Positions 17,770 to 25,916 of a stretch of 64,000 nt of DNA are shown here, piece by piece. The notes below the pieces were generated by a model. That model ran no database searches, was not told the DNA's origin, and was given only the letters and a program-made list of their open reading frames with translations. Every line of letters begins with the position of its first letter. The stretch's first letter is position 1. Source of the stretch: Flavobacterium denitrificans DSM 15936 (GTDB lineage Bacteria > Bacteroidota > Bacteroidia > Flavobacteriales > Flavobacteriaceae); NCBI RefSeq assembly GCF_000425445.1, contig NZ_AUDL01000011.1:1-64000 (forward strand), given 5' to 3'. A program made the position numbers and the translations under genes.

Positions 17770-18897
17770 TTATATTTCGCACAGTTTTTTTGCGGCAGAT
17801 TCGAGGGTAAAATTATCTTTTGCAAAGCAGAAACGAATCAATTTCTGGTCTTTATGATCGGAATAAAATGTAGAAATCGGAATTGCAGCAACGCCATGAT
17901 TGATAATAAGATTTTTGCAGAAAGTCACGTCATCTTCATCTGAAATATTGGCATACGAAGCAACCTGAAAATAAGTTCCTTCGCAAGGTTTTAATTCGAA
18001 ACGGCTATTTTTTAGCAGTTTCTGAAAATAATCTCTTTTTTCCTGATAGAATTTTCCAAGCAAATTAACATCAACAATATCTAAATATTCATTGATTGCA
18101 AATTGAGAAATACTATTCACACTGAAAACCAAAAACTGATGGACCTTTTTGATTTCTTTCATTAAATATTCTGGCGCAATGGTATAACCAATTTTCCAGC
18201 CTGTAATATGAAATGATTTTCCGAAAGAAGAAACCATGACGCATCGGTCTAAAAGAAAGTCTTTTGTATGTGCCGAAATATGTTTTTCTTCGAAAGTAAT
18301 GTATTCATAAACTTCATCAGATAAAACTAGAAGGTCTGGATATTTTGAAAGTATTTTTTCTAATTGAAGAAAATCGGTTTCGTTTAATATTTTTCCTGTC
18401 GGATTATGAGGATTGTTTATGATAATCATTCGGCTTTTTGCCGAACAGGCTTTTTCAATTGTTTCCCAATTTGGCGTGTAATCATCATTTAGCGCCACAC
18501 GAATAGGTTTTGCTTTACAAAGCAAAACAGGTGATTCGTATGAATCATAACTTGGGTCAAGAATAATTACTTCATCGTTTTCTTTTACTAAGGCCAAAAT
18601 CGTAGTGAAAATTCCTTGTGTTGCACCCGCCGTAACTAAAAGTTCTGTTTCGGGATTAATAGTTCTGTTATAAGATTTCTGAGTTAACTTCACAATTTTA
18701 TTCATCAACGGAGGATAACCAGCCATTGGTGTATATTGGTGTACATTTTCTTTTGATAATCGGGCAACAATATCCGTCAATCTTTCATCAACAGGAAAAT
18801 TTGGAAATCCTTGAGAAAGATTTATCGCATTGTATTCGGTTGCCATTTTTGACATTACCGTAAAAATGCTTGTGGTTATGTTTGGAAGTTTACTCAT
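17770..18897 (-). CDS. Class I/II pyridoxal-phosphate aminotransferase (methionine aminotransferase-like)
   Basis: A 375-residue fold-type I aminotransferase. The PLP lysine is in SSFGKSFHITGWKIGY, substrate-carboxylate binding is at NNPHNPTGK, and cofactor contacts are in the LSDEVYEYITFE block. The N-terminus NAINLSQGFPNFPVDERL is characteristic of the YbdL/kynurenine aminotransferase group, often assigned to methionine transamination. The symbol is not given because substrate range cannot be judged. Confidence 0.88.
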   Translation of the reverse strand: MSKLPNITTSIFTVMSKMATEYNAINLSQGFPNFPVDERLTDIVARLSKENVHQYTPMAGYPPLMNKIVKLTQKSYNRTINPETELLVTAGATQGIFTTILALVKENDEVIILDPSYDSYESPVLLCKAKPIRVALNDDYTPNWETIEKACSAKSRMIIINNPHNPTGKILNETDFLQLEKILSKYPDLLVLSDEVYEYITFEEKHISAHTKDFLLDRCVMVSSFGKSFHITGWKIGYTIAPEYLMKEIKKVHQFLVFSVNSISQFAINEYLDIVDVNLLGKFYQEKRDYFQKLLKNSRFELKPCEGTYFQVASYANISDEDDVTFCKNLIINHGVAAIPISTFYSDHKDQKLIRFCFAKDNFTLESAAKKLCEI

Positions 18898-18950
18898 AAT
18901 AAAGTTTGATTTGGGGGAAACTTGTTAGTGAATAAGATAAACTTGATAGC

Positions 18951-19445
18951 TTATTTCATAATTATAGGTAACGAATATAAAACTCTTATTTTTTTACCAT
19001 TATGTTCTCCTGGATTCCATTTAGGAGAATCTTTTAAAACTCGAAGTGCTTCAGCTCCTGTATTGTAACCTGCATCTCTAAGAATTTTTATGTCAGTTAT
19101 TGAGCCGTCTTTTTCAACGATGAATGTTATGTAGATTTTTTTTCCTTTTATATTTTTTGCTCCTTCAGGAGTTTTAAAATTGCTGTCTACAAATTGATAA
19201 AATTTTTCCATTCCCCCAGGGAAGTCTGGTTTAACATCTATACCGGCCGCGTTATAAACGACATTGTCCTCATTTGTAGTGGTTGAAGAAGAAAATGCAG
19301 GTTCATCTATGGTCATTATTGCATCAGTAGTGCCAGTTTTGGTTTTAACGGCTTCTGAACTTTTTGTTTTAGAGTTCTGTGTAGTACTTTGTGAAAATGT
19401 ATTTTGTACAAAGCAAATTGCAATTAAGATCAAAATTTTTTTCAT
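18951..19445 (-). CDS. Secreted protein with TonB C-terminal domain
   Basis: A 164-residue protein. A signal peptide (MKKILILIAICFVQNTFSQ) is followed by a low-complexity Ser/Thr/Lys linker, then a TonB-C-type domain: PDFPGGMEKFYQFVDSNFKTP, ITFIVEKDGSITDIKILRDAGYNTGAEALRVLKDSPKWNPG. The domain resembles the energy transducer C-terminus that contacts outer-membrane receptors, but there is no membrane anchor and no Pro-rich spanning region. It may therefore be a soluble periplasmic modulator. The longest frame starts at 19511, before the signal peptide and overlapping the neighbour; the ATG at 19445 is preferred. Confidence 0.8.
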   Translation of the reverse strand: MKKILILIAICFVQNTFSQSTTQNSKTKSSEAVKTKTGTTDAIMTIDEPAFSSSTTTNEDNVVYNAAGIDVKPDFPGGMEKFYQFVDSNFKTPEGAKNIKGKKIYITFIVEKDGSITDIKILRDAGYNTGAEALRVLKDSPKWNPGEHNGKKIRVLYSLPIIMK

Positions 19446-19464
19446 AGTTGGTTTGTTCGTTAGT

Positions 19465-20178
19465 TTACATTTTATGAATAATAAAAATCGTAGGACGTTT
19501 ATCAATATCAATTTTTAATTTTTTCCAATCCGATACTTTCAAGGTTTTGATGAATTCTGTTGGTAAAGTAATATCAGTTGCAATACATAAATGCGTTGAC
19601 GGATTTAAAATTTGCAAAAGATCTTCAATCAATTTATTGTTTCTATAAGGTGTTTCGATAAATAACTGTGATTGGTTTTTGTCCTGAGATAATCTCTCAA
19701 AATGGCGTATTGCCGACTTTTTTTCATCTTTATCAATTGGCAAATAACCATTAAAAGTAAAACTTTGGCCATTCATTCCAGACGCCATCATCGCCAATAG
19801 GATAGAAGAAGGTCCAACTAAAGGCACAACTTGAATTCCTTTTTCGTGCGCTAATTTTACAATTACAGCGCCAGGATCTGCAACGCCCGGACAGCCTGCT
19901 TCGCTCATTAATCCCATGTTTTTTCCTTCTAATAAAGGTTTTATGAAATCTAAATGTTCACTTGGCTCTGTACGTTTGTTTAAAGTAAAAAGCACCAATT
20001 CAGATTGTTTTTTCTCTGGATAAACTGCTTTTATAGATTTTCTGGCGGTTTTGTCGTTTTCAACAATATAGTGGTCAATAACTTCGATTGTTCTTCTTAC
20101 TGTTTGTGGTAAAACATCCATCGGATCGCTTTCGCCCATTGTGGTTGGAATTAGATATAATTTTCCGAAAGATTTCAT
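19465..20178 (-). CDS. RsmI-like tetrapyrrole-methylase-family SAM methyltransferase
   Basis: A 237-residue protein of the fold shared by RsmI (16S rRNA C1402 2'-O-methyltransferase). It shows GKLYLIPTTMGESDP, LMSEAGCPGVADPGAVIVKLAHEKGIQVVPLVGPSSILLAMMASGMNG and the C-terminal TPYRNNKLIEDLL. The N-terminal GNLGD motif of true RsmI is altered, and the protein is shorter than RsmI. It is likely the Bacteroidota paralogue rather than the main enzyme. It precedes the TonB-domain gene on the same strand. Confidence 0.8.
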   Translation of the reverse strand: MKSFGKLYLIPTTMGESDPMDVLPQTVRRTIEVIDHYIVENDKTARKSIKAVYPEKKQSELVLFTLNKRTEPSEHLDFIKPLLEGKNMGLMSEAGCPGVADPGAVIVKLAHEKGIQVVPLVGPSSILLAMMASGMNGQSFTFNGYLPIDKDEKKSAIRHFERLSQDKNQSQLFIETPYRNNKLIEDLLQILNPSTHLCIATDITLPTEFIKTLKVSDWKKLKIDIDKRPTIFIIHKM

Positions 20179-20238
20179 GTGCTTTTGTTTAAAATTAAAA
20201 AATTCAATTATCTCTTTTTTAGAAACAATTGAATTGAA

Positions 20239-20706
20239 TTAGGAATGCTTTTTAAGTAGCTGATCTGCAATTAAGTCAGTTACTTCATCCAGCATTTGGT
20301 AAACGTTGTCAAAACCATTTGCAGAACCATAATATGGGTCTGGAACGTCGACATTTTCATCTGGGAATAATTCGTTTAAAATCAAACGAACTTTATTTTT
20401 ATGTTCTGGAGTTTTTGCTAAATGAACTACATCACGAAAATTTGAATTATCCATAACGTAGATGTAATCAAATTCATCAAAATCAGAAGATTGAATCTGT
20501 CTGCCTTTTTGTGCGCTGATGTTGATTCCGTTTTTGCGTGCAACTTCTATAGAGCGTTTATCAGGACAATGTCCAATATGCCAAGATCCAGTTCCGGCGG
20601 AATCTACAATAAATTTGTCTACGGGTAATTTTGATGCTAAAATTCCTTCTGCTAAAGGAGATCTGCAGATATTCCCCAAACAAACCATTAAAACTTTTAC
20701 TGGCAT
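20239..20706 (-). CDS. Low-molecular-weight protein tyrosine phosphatase
   Basis: A 155-residue phosphatase. The active-site loop C9-LGNIC-R15 (CX5R) is followed by SPLAEGI, and the general-acid loop DPYYG is at about residue 120. The family removes phosphate from tyrosine in proteins or small molecules. It starts 9 nt after the dnaA stop, so it is probably read from the dnaA transcript. Confidence 0.92.
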   Translation of the reverse strand: MPVKVLMVCLGNICRSPLAEGILASKLPVDKFIVDSAGTGSWHIGHCPDKRSIEVARKNGINISAQKGRQIQSSDFDEFDYIYVMDNSNFRDVVHLAKTPEHKNKVRLILNELFPDENVDVPDPYYGSANGFDNVYQMLDEVTDLIADQLLKKHS

Positions 20707-20715
20707 GATTCGCGT

Positions 20716-22143
20716 TTATAGCGTTAGTTTTTTGTTGATATCTTCGACAAATTTTTTGAATTGTTTGTCTGTAGAAACTAAATTGTCAACAGTTTTACAA
20801 GCGTGTAAAACGGTAGCATGGTCGCGATCTCCAATTTGTGAACCAATATTTGCCAAAGAAGCTTTAGTGAATTTCTTTGCAAAAAACATAGCCAATTGTC
20901 TCGCTTGCACAACGTGCCTTTTTCTGGTTTTCGATTGAAGCGTTTCGATATCCAATTGGAAATAATCAGATACAATTTTTTGGATATAATCGATAGAGAT
21001 TTCTCTCTTTACGTTTTTAACAAATTTCTCTACAACGCTTTTTGCAAGTTCAATCGTAACTTCTTTTTTGTTGAAAGAAGATTGAGCGATCAACGAAATA
21101 ATTGCGCCTTCAAGCTCACGAACATTGGTTTTGATATTTCGGGCAACATATTCAAGAATGTCTTCCGGCATATCAACACCGTCGCGATACAAAATATTTT
21201 TTAAGATCGAAATACGAGTTTCGTAATCTGGTTGATGCAATTCTGCAGATAATCCCCATTTGAAACGAGACAACAAACGTTGTTCGATATCCTGCATATC
21301 AACAGGCGCTTTATCCGAAGTCAGAATTACTTGTTTTCCGTTTTGGTGCAAGTAATTGAAAATATGGAAAAATACGTCCTGAGTTCCTGATTTTCCAGAT
21401 AAGAACTGAACGTCATCAATAATCAAAACGTCGATTAACTGATAAAAATGAATGAAATCATTACGATTATTCTTTTTTACAGAATCAATATATTGTTGTG
21501 TGAAAATCTCGGCAGAAATATATAAAACCGTTTTTTCAGGATATTTGTCTTTTACTTCAACACCAATAGCATGCGCTAAGTGTGTTTTTCCTAAACCAAC
21601 TCCACCAAAAATTAATAACGGATTAAATGAGGTTCCTCCAGGTTTGTTGGCAACAGCCATACCTGCAGAACGCGCCAAACGGTTTGAGTCTCCTTCAAGG
21701 AAATTATCAAAACTGTAATTTGGATTTAACTGTGATTCAATTTTTAGGTTTCTGATTCCCGGAATTACAAAAGGATTTTTAAGCTCTGGATTTAAGTTTT
21801 TAAACGGAGCGTCAACCTCTTGCGGTTTCATAGGTACTCTATTGGAACTTGGCAGCTGCTCGGTAAACGGCTGTTTATTTCCATAAGTGTTTTCCATTTT
21901 GATTTTATAGAGTAACTTTGCGTTTTTTCCTAGTTCTTTGGTAAGCGCAACTTTCAATAATTTAACGTAGTGTTCCTCTAGCCATTCGTAGAAGAATTTA
22001 CTTGGTACCTGAATATATAATGCGTTGTCGGTTAGCTCAACTGATTTGATTGGTTCGAACCAAGTTTTATATGCTTGATCTTGAATATTGTCTTTTATAA
22101 AGGACAAACAGTTTTCCCATACCGATTGAGCAGTTTTAGTCAT
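20716..22143 (-). CDS. dnaA: Chromosomal replication initiator protein DnaA
   Basis: A 475-residue AAA+ initiator that binds DnaA boxes and melts oriC. Domain I is at 1-80 and a linker at 85-135. AAA+ domain III has Walker A GGVGLGKT at 180-187 and Walker B IIDDVQF near 242-248. Domain IV is the helix-turn-helix with the signature GDRDHATVLHACKTV near 437-451. It heads a dnaA/LMW-PTP pair. The upstream spacer (22144-22329) has no cluster of DnaA boxes, so oriC may be elsewhere. Confidence 0.98.
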   Translation of the reverse strand: MTKTAQSVWENCLSFIKDNIQDQAYKTWFEPIKSVELTDNALYIQVPSKFFYEWLEEHYVKLLKVALTKELGKNAKLLYKIKMENTYGNKQPFTEQLPSSNRVPMKPQEVDAPFKNLNPELKNPFVIPGIRNLKIESQLNPNYSFDNFLEGDSNRLARSAGMAVANKPGGTSFNPLLIFGGVGLGKTHLAHAIGVEVKDKYPEKTVLYISAEIFTQQYIDSVKKNNRNDFIHFYQLIDVLIIDDVQFLSGKSGTQDVFFHIFNYLHQNGKQVILTSDKAPVDMQDIEQRLLSRFKWGLSAELHQPDYETRISILKNILYRDGVDMPEDILEYVARNIKTNVRELEGAIISLIAQSSFNKKEVTIELAKSVVEKFVKNVKREISIDYIQKIVSDYFQLDIETLQSKTRKRHVVQARQLAMFFAKKFTKASLANIGSQIGDRDHATVLHACKTVDNLVSTDKQFKKFVEDINKKLTL

Positions 22144-22265
22144 AGATTCAGATAAGTTTTTTATTATTGATAAAGATTCTCCTAATAAAAATGGAGCAAA
22201 ATTTTTCCGTATTTCGGGATAACAAATATGTGAACAAATTTCTGTAAAAAAAAATATTTTGGGTC

Positions 22266-22273
22266 TAATTTTG
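22266..22273 (+). promoter_or_regulatory. Probable -7 box (TAATTTTG) of the thioesterase gene
   Basis: Perfect TAnnTTTG in the spacer divergent to dnaA, 57 nt before the ATG at 22330. Confidence 0.45.
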
Positions 22274-22329
22274 TAAAAAAAAAGTTGTAAGTGAACTTTA
22301 GGAATTTAATTTTTTTTAATCTATAAATA

Positions 22330-22734
22330 ATGAAAAATCATCAAACGCAAGTGCGTGTTCGTTACTCAGAAACGGATCAAATGGGAGTTGTTTATCACGG
22401 AAATTATGTGCCTTATTTTGAGATTGGACGCGTGGAATGGCTTAGAAATAAAGGGATTTCGTATGCTAGCATGGAAGAAAGCGGAATTGGGCTCCCGATT
22501 GTTTCGATGCAAATTAACTATAAAAAATCAGCGCGTTATGATGAACTGCTTACAATTCATACCACCTTCAAAAGTCAGTCTTCTGTCAAGATTGAATTCG
22601 ACTGCGCTATCTATAATGAAGCAAATGAGTTATTAACAACGGCAGTGTTTATTTTAGTATTTATTTCGTTAAAAACGGGTCGTCCAACAGCACCTCCAGA
22701 TTACATTTTGGAATTGTTTAAAACATTGGAATAA
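22330..22734 (+). CDS. YbgC/4-hydroxybenzoyl-CoA-type acyl-CoA thioesterase
   Basis: A 134-residue hot-dog-fold thioesterase. The active-site segment VRYSETDQMGVVYHGNYVPYFEIGR near 10-34 includes the catalytic Asp (ETDQMG) and the HGNY stretch. Members hydrolyse short or medium acyl-CoA; YbgC is linked to the Tol-Pal system in Proteobacteria, but there are no tol genes here. It is divergent from dnaA. Confidence 0.9.
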   Translation: MKNHQTQVRVRYSETDQMGVVYHGNYVPYFEIGRVEWLRNKGISYASMEESGIGLPIVSMQINYKKSARYDELLTIHTTFKSQSSVKIEFDCAIYNEANELLTTAVFILVFISLKTGRPTAPPDYILELFKTLE

Positions 22735-22765
22735 TTGTTAAAATGAGGTGTGTTTTAATGTTAAT

Positions 22766-23398
22766 TTACACAATTTTAATATCGATTTCAAACATTAAAT
22801 CAAAAATGTCGAATATAGATTCGGCATTTTTTTTGCGCGTTTTTGTCATTATTTTGCCAATTGGGAGTCCTGAATTTTCGTCAATTTCCATTTCCTGAGA
22901 AGTAATTTCGAGTTTCTTTTCTTTGATGACCCGCATTACTTTGTTCATGTTTTTATAATCAAAAGAGATTAAAAAATGAACGTCAATTGTTTTTTCAACA
23001 ATTTCACAAACTTCAAGCGTCATTTGTGCGGTTGTTCGATAAGCCGTAATCAAACCGCCAACTCCTAATTTTACGCCACCAAAAATACGAACCACGACTA
23101 CAAGAACATTGGTCAAGCCAAAAGATTGAATTTGTCCATAAATAGGCGCGCCCGCGGTATTGCTAGGTTCACCGTCATCATTTGCTCGGTACAATATTTT
23201 TGGAGCCGTTCCTAATTGATAGGCATAACAATAATGAACGGCGTGTGGATGCAGTTTTTTGAGGTTTTCAATTATTGGTTTTACTTCATCTTCACTTTCA
23301 ATAGGAAATGCATAGCCAAAGAATTTGCTTCCTTTTTCTTTAAAAAGAATCTCTTCAGATTCAAATGCAATGGTTTGATAAGTATCGCTGTATTCCAA
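22766..23398 (-). CDS. IMPACT/YigZ family protein, TTG start proposed
   Basis: A 210-residue protein of the YigZ/IMPACT family, linked to translation control in eukaryotes and of unknown exact role in bacteria. The N-terminal UPF0029 domain has KEKGSKFFGYAFPIESEDEV, HAVHYCYAYQLG, RANDDGEPSNTAGAPI and VVRIFGGVKLGVGGLITAYR. A DUF1949-like C-terminal domain follows. The open frame extends to 23476, but those codons lie in a repeat and encode Lys/Leu-rich filler. A TTG at 23398 starts the family-typical xEYSDTYQTIA, giving normal length, and is preferred; no ATG is available there. Confidence 0.85.
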   Translation of the reverse strand: MEYSDTYQTIAFESEEILFKEKGSKFFGYAFPIESEDEVKPIIENLKKLHPHAVHYCYAYQLGTAPKILYRANDDGEPSNTAGAPIYGQIQSFGLTNVLVVVVRIFGGVKLGVGGLITAYRTTAQMTLEVCEIVEKTIDVHFLISFDYKNMNKVMRVIKEKKLEITSQEMEIDENSGLPIGKIMTKTRKKNAESIFDIFDLMFEIDIKIV

Positions 23399-23424
23399 AA
23401 TTAAAATTCTAAATTGTTTTTTTT

Positions 23425-23582
23425 GCCACAGATTTAATGGATTTAATGGTTTTTTTTTTCGCCACGAATTACACAAATTTCCGCGAATTTTATTTTCAAT
23501 TTAAAACTAATTCAATTAGTGAAAATTTGCGTAATTCGTGGCAACATGCTTTTTAATCCTTTTAATCAGTATAATCTGTGGC
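23425..23582. repeat. Nested inverted repeat (about 158 nt)
   Basis: The outer arms GCCACAGATT (23425-23434) and AATCTGTGGC (23573-23582) enclose inner arms GCCACGAATTA (23461-23471) and TAATTCGTGGC (23532-23542). Both arms contain AATGGATTTAATGG-like short repeats. It lies between the YigZ gene and the HAD gene on the minus strand. A related layout is at 29778-29876. Confidence 0.75.
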
Positions 23583-23594
23583 TAAAATATTTTT

Positions 23595-24197
23595 TTATAA
23601 TATCCCTTTGCTAAATAAATCGACAACATCTTCTTTTCCAACTTGCAGATTCCAAACCTTAATTCCTAAAGTTGAGGCACTGTCTGTGTTTTCTGTTTTG
23701 TCATCAACAAACAAAGTGTTTTCTGGAACTAAATTGTGTTTGTCAAGTAAAAATTGATAGATTTTTGGATCTGGTTTTCTCAATCCCATTTCAAAAGAAA
23801 AATAAACTTTTTCAAAACAGTTATAGAAATCGGTATAAAAAGTTTTTCCTACCGTTTTTTCAAAAGTAGCGATATGAATAGCATCTGTATTGCTTAAAAG
23901 AAACAAACGGTATTTTTTTGAAAGCTCTTTTAAAAACTCTAATCGATACAAAGGGAAATCAGCTAAAACGGCATTCCAGGCTTTAAGTATTTCTTCAATC
24001 GAAGCATTCGGCAATTCTTTCTGAAATCCGCCAACAAAATCTTCATATGAAACATCGCCAGTTTCAAACAATAAATTCAAACGATCCATTTCTGAATTCC
24101 ATTCGGTCATTCCTAATTTTTTTAATCCCGAGATCGTTCCTTGTTTGTTTAAATTGATGAAAATATCGCCAAAGTCAAAAATTATCGTATCAATCAT
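23595..24197 (-). CDS. HAD-superfamily hydrolase (YihX-like)
   Basis: A 200-residue haloacid-dehalogenase-like phosphatase. The nucleophile Asp8 is in IIFDFGDIF, where the usual +2 Asp is Gly as in the YihX/epoxide-hydrolase-N branch. The LLSNTD motif II and the metal-binding FVDDKTENTDSASTLGI motif IV follow. Likely substrates are small phosphorylated metabolites. The start overlaps the ribD stop by 8 nt, so it is translationally coupled to ribD. A role as the missing riboflavin-pathway phosphatase (5-amino-6-ribitylamino-uracil phosphate) is possible but only inferred from this coupling. Confidence 0.88.
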   Translation of the reverse strand: MIDTIIFDFGDIFINLNKQGTISGLKKLGMTEWNSEMDRLNLLFETGDVSYEDFVGGFQKELPNASIEEILKAWNAVLADFPLYRLEFLKELSKKYRLFLLSNTDAIHIATFEKTVGKTFYTDFYNCFEKVYFSFEMGLRKPDPKIYQFLLDKHNLVPENTLFVDDKTENTDSASTLGIKVWNLQVGKEDVVDLFSKGIL

Positions 24198-25239
24198 GGT
24201 TTCTAATGTATAGTAATTCGTCGTTTTGAATAGTTGTTTTGAAAATATTGCTTTTCTGAATTATCGGTGCTTTTACTCCTTTTTCAAAAGTATTTGTTCC
24301 AATGAAAATTCGGGCTTCATCCCATAAATCCGAATCTATAAAAGATTGCAAAGTTTGTCTTCCGCCTTCAATTATTATGGATTGTATTTGATGCTGATAT
24401 AAAACATTTAAAATTTGAGAAACTAGATTTTCATTAAAATCAATCTTCTCAAAAATGGTGTTTTCGGTAGAAATATTGTTTTCTGATTTAGAAAATACAA
24501 TCGTTTTTACGCTGTCATCAAAGACAAAGCTGTCTTTTGAAATTCGGTTATTTTGATCCAAAACTACTCGCACGGGATTATTTCCTGACCAATCCCGCGT
24601 GTTTAATTTCGGATTATCGTCAATAACCGTTTGCGTTCCCACTAAAATTGCTTGTTCTTCACTTCGCCATTTATGTACTAATTGCCTTGAATATTGATTG
24701 GTAATCCAAATTGGTTTTCGTTCTTGATTGATTTCTTTTTCAGGTGCTAAAAATCCGTCTTGACTTTCGGCCCATTTCAGTATTATATAAGGTCTCTTTT
24801 TTTGATGAAAAGTAAAAAAGCGTTTGTTGAGTTCGTTACATTCGTCTTCTAAAACGCCAACGGTAACATTTATGCCGTTTTCAATTAATCTTTTAATTCC
24901 TCTTCCGGCGACTTTCTCATTTGGATCGACGGTTCCAACAACGACATTCGGAATTTTGTTTGCAATAATTAAATCGCAACACGGAGGTGTTTTTCCAAAA
25001 TGGGAGCAAGGCTCTAAACTAACATAAATGGTAGCTTTTTTTAACAGCGATTTGTCTTTTACAGATTGTACAGCATTGACTTCGGCATGTGGTTCGCCGG
25101 CTTTTTTGTGCCAGCCTTCGCCTATTATTTTGCCTTCGTAAACAATTACACTGCCAACCATCGGATTTGGATATGTGGTTCCAAAACCGTTTTGAGCAAG
25201 TTCAATGCAACGTTTTATGTATTTTTCATGTGTATTCAC
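24190..25239 (-). CDS. ribD: Riboflavin biosynthesis deaminase/reductase RibD
   Basis: A bifunctional 349-residue enzyme of steps 2 and 3 of riboflavin synthesis. The N-terminal cytidine-deaminase-like zinc domain has PHAEVNAV near 50-57 and PCSHFGKTPPCCDLI near 77-91. The C-terminal reductase domain (from about residue 150) has RPYIILKWAESQDGF and the family-typical GGRQTLQSFI. A TATTTTTG -7 box is 5 nt upstream of the start, which implies a nearly leaderless transcript. It is followed by an overlapping HAD phosphatase gene. Confidence 0.95.
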   Translation of the reverse strand: MNTHEKYIKRCIELAQNGFGTTYPNPMVGSVIVYEGKIIGEGWHKKAGEPHAEVNAVQSVKDKSLLKKATIYVSLEPCSHFGKTPPCCDLIIANKIPNVVVGTVDPNEKVAGRGIKRLIENGINVTVGVLEDECNELNKRFFTFHQKKRPYIILKWAESQDGFLAPEKEINQERKPIWITNQYSRQLVHKWRSEEQAILVGTQTVIDDNPKLNTRDWSGNNPVRVVLDQNNRISKDSFVFDDSVKTIVFSKSENNISTENTIFEKIDFNENLVSQILNVLYQHQIQSIIIEGGRQTLQSFIDSDLWDEARIFIGTNTFEKGVKAPIIQKSNIFKTTIQNDELLYIRNHD

Positions 25240-25243
25240 GGTG

Positions 25244-25251
25244 CAAAAATA
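25244..25251 (-). promoter_or_regulatory. Probable -7 box for ribD (TATTTTTG)
   Basis: Perfect TAnnTTTG on the minus strand, so close to the ATG that the leader must be only a few nt. No FMN riboswitch is visible. Confidence 0.55.
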
Positions 25252-25314
25252 ATCATTTTGAGCTTAATCACGATAGTTAACAGTATAGTTGAAGAACTAT
25301 CGAAAAAGTATTTT

Positions 25315-25322
25315 TACTTTTG
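25315..25322 (+). promoter_or_regulatory. Probable -7 box (TACTTTTG) of the GNAT gene
   Basis: Perfect TAnnTTTG, 24 nt before the ATG, with a TTG at 25289-25291 (23-nt spacer) as -33 candidate. Confidence 0.6.
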
Positions 25323-25346
25323 TAGATATATCACACGAATAAAAAA

Positions 25347-25832
25347 ATGAAAAATTGCATAATCAGAGCGATTAAAAAAGAAGACAATAAAGCAGTCGCT
25401 CAATTAATACGTTCTGTTTTTGATGAAATGGAAATTCCAAAAGTAGGGACAGCTTACGCAGATCCTTATCTGGATTTAATGTTTGAAGAATACAACAAGC
25501 CAAGATCAGTTTATTTTGTTGTTGAAAATGAAGGAGAAATTGTTGGCTGTTGCGGAATTGCACCTTTAGAGAATGGAGCGCCAGAAATTTGTGAACTTCA
25601 AAAAATGTACTTTTTGCCTAAAACACGAGGTTTAGGAGTTGGTAGCCAAATGATGGAGAAATGCTTACAGGAAGCGAAAAATTTTGGATTTGAAAAATGT
25701 TATATTGAAACGATGCCTTTTATGCATGCTGCTCAAAAATTATATAAAAAATCAGGTTTTGAATATTTAGATGCTCCAATGGGATGTACTGGGCACAATT
25801 CTTGCCCGGTTTGGATGTTGAAAGTTTTGTAA
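25347..25832 (+). CDS. GNAT-family N-acetyltransferase
   Basis: A 161-residue acetyltransferase. The N-terminal beta-alpha part (IRAIKKEDNKAVAQLIRSVFDEM) is followed by the acetyl-CoA loop LPKTRGLGVGSQMMEKCLQEA near residues 91-112 and FEKCYIETMPFMHAAQKLYKKSGFEYLD, the ArsN2/YvbK-like MxxAxxLYxxxGF ending. The substrate is unknown. Single gene with its own promoter box, divergent from ribD. Confidence 0.85.
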   Translation: MKNCIIRAIKKEDNKAVAQLIRSVFDEMEIPKVGTAYADPYLDLMFEEYNKPRSVYFVVENEGEIVGCCGIAPLENGAPEICELQKMYFLPKTRGLGVGSQMMEKCLQEAKNFGFEKCYIETMPFMHAAQKLYKKSGFEYLDAPMGCTGHNSCPVWMLKVL

Positions 25833-25916
25833 AATCGTGTAACAAATTAGATTTTTCAATACTTATTTGAAAGAAAAATCAGCTTTTGCTGAATAAAAAT
25901 TACTCAGAGATCAGAA

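Noticed and set aside
22229..22237. Single DnaA-box-like site as oriC
   Set aside because: One mismatch and a single copy; too weak to call an origin.
25240..25346. FMN riboswitch before ribD
   Set aside because: The -7 box is 5 nt from the ATG, leaving no room for a leader RNA, and the conserved RFN sequences are absent.
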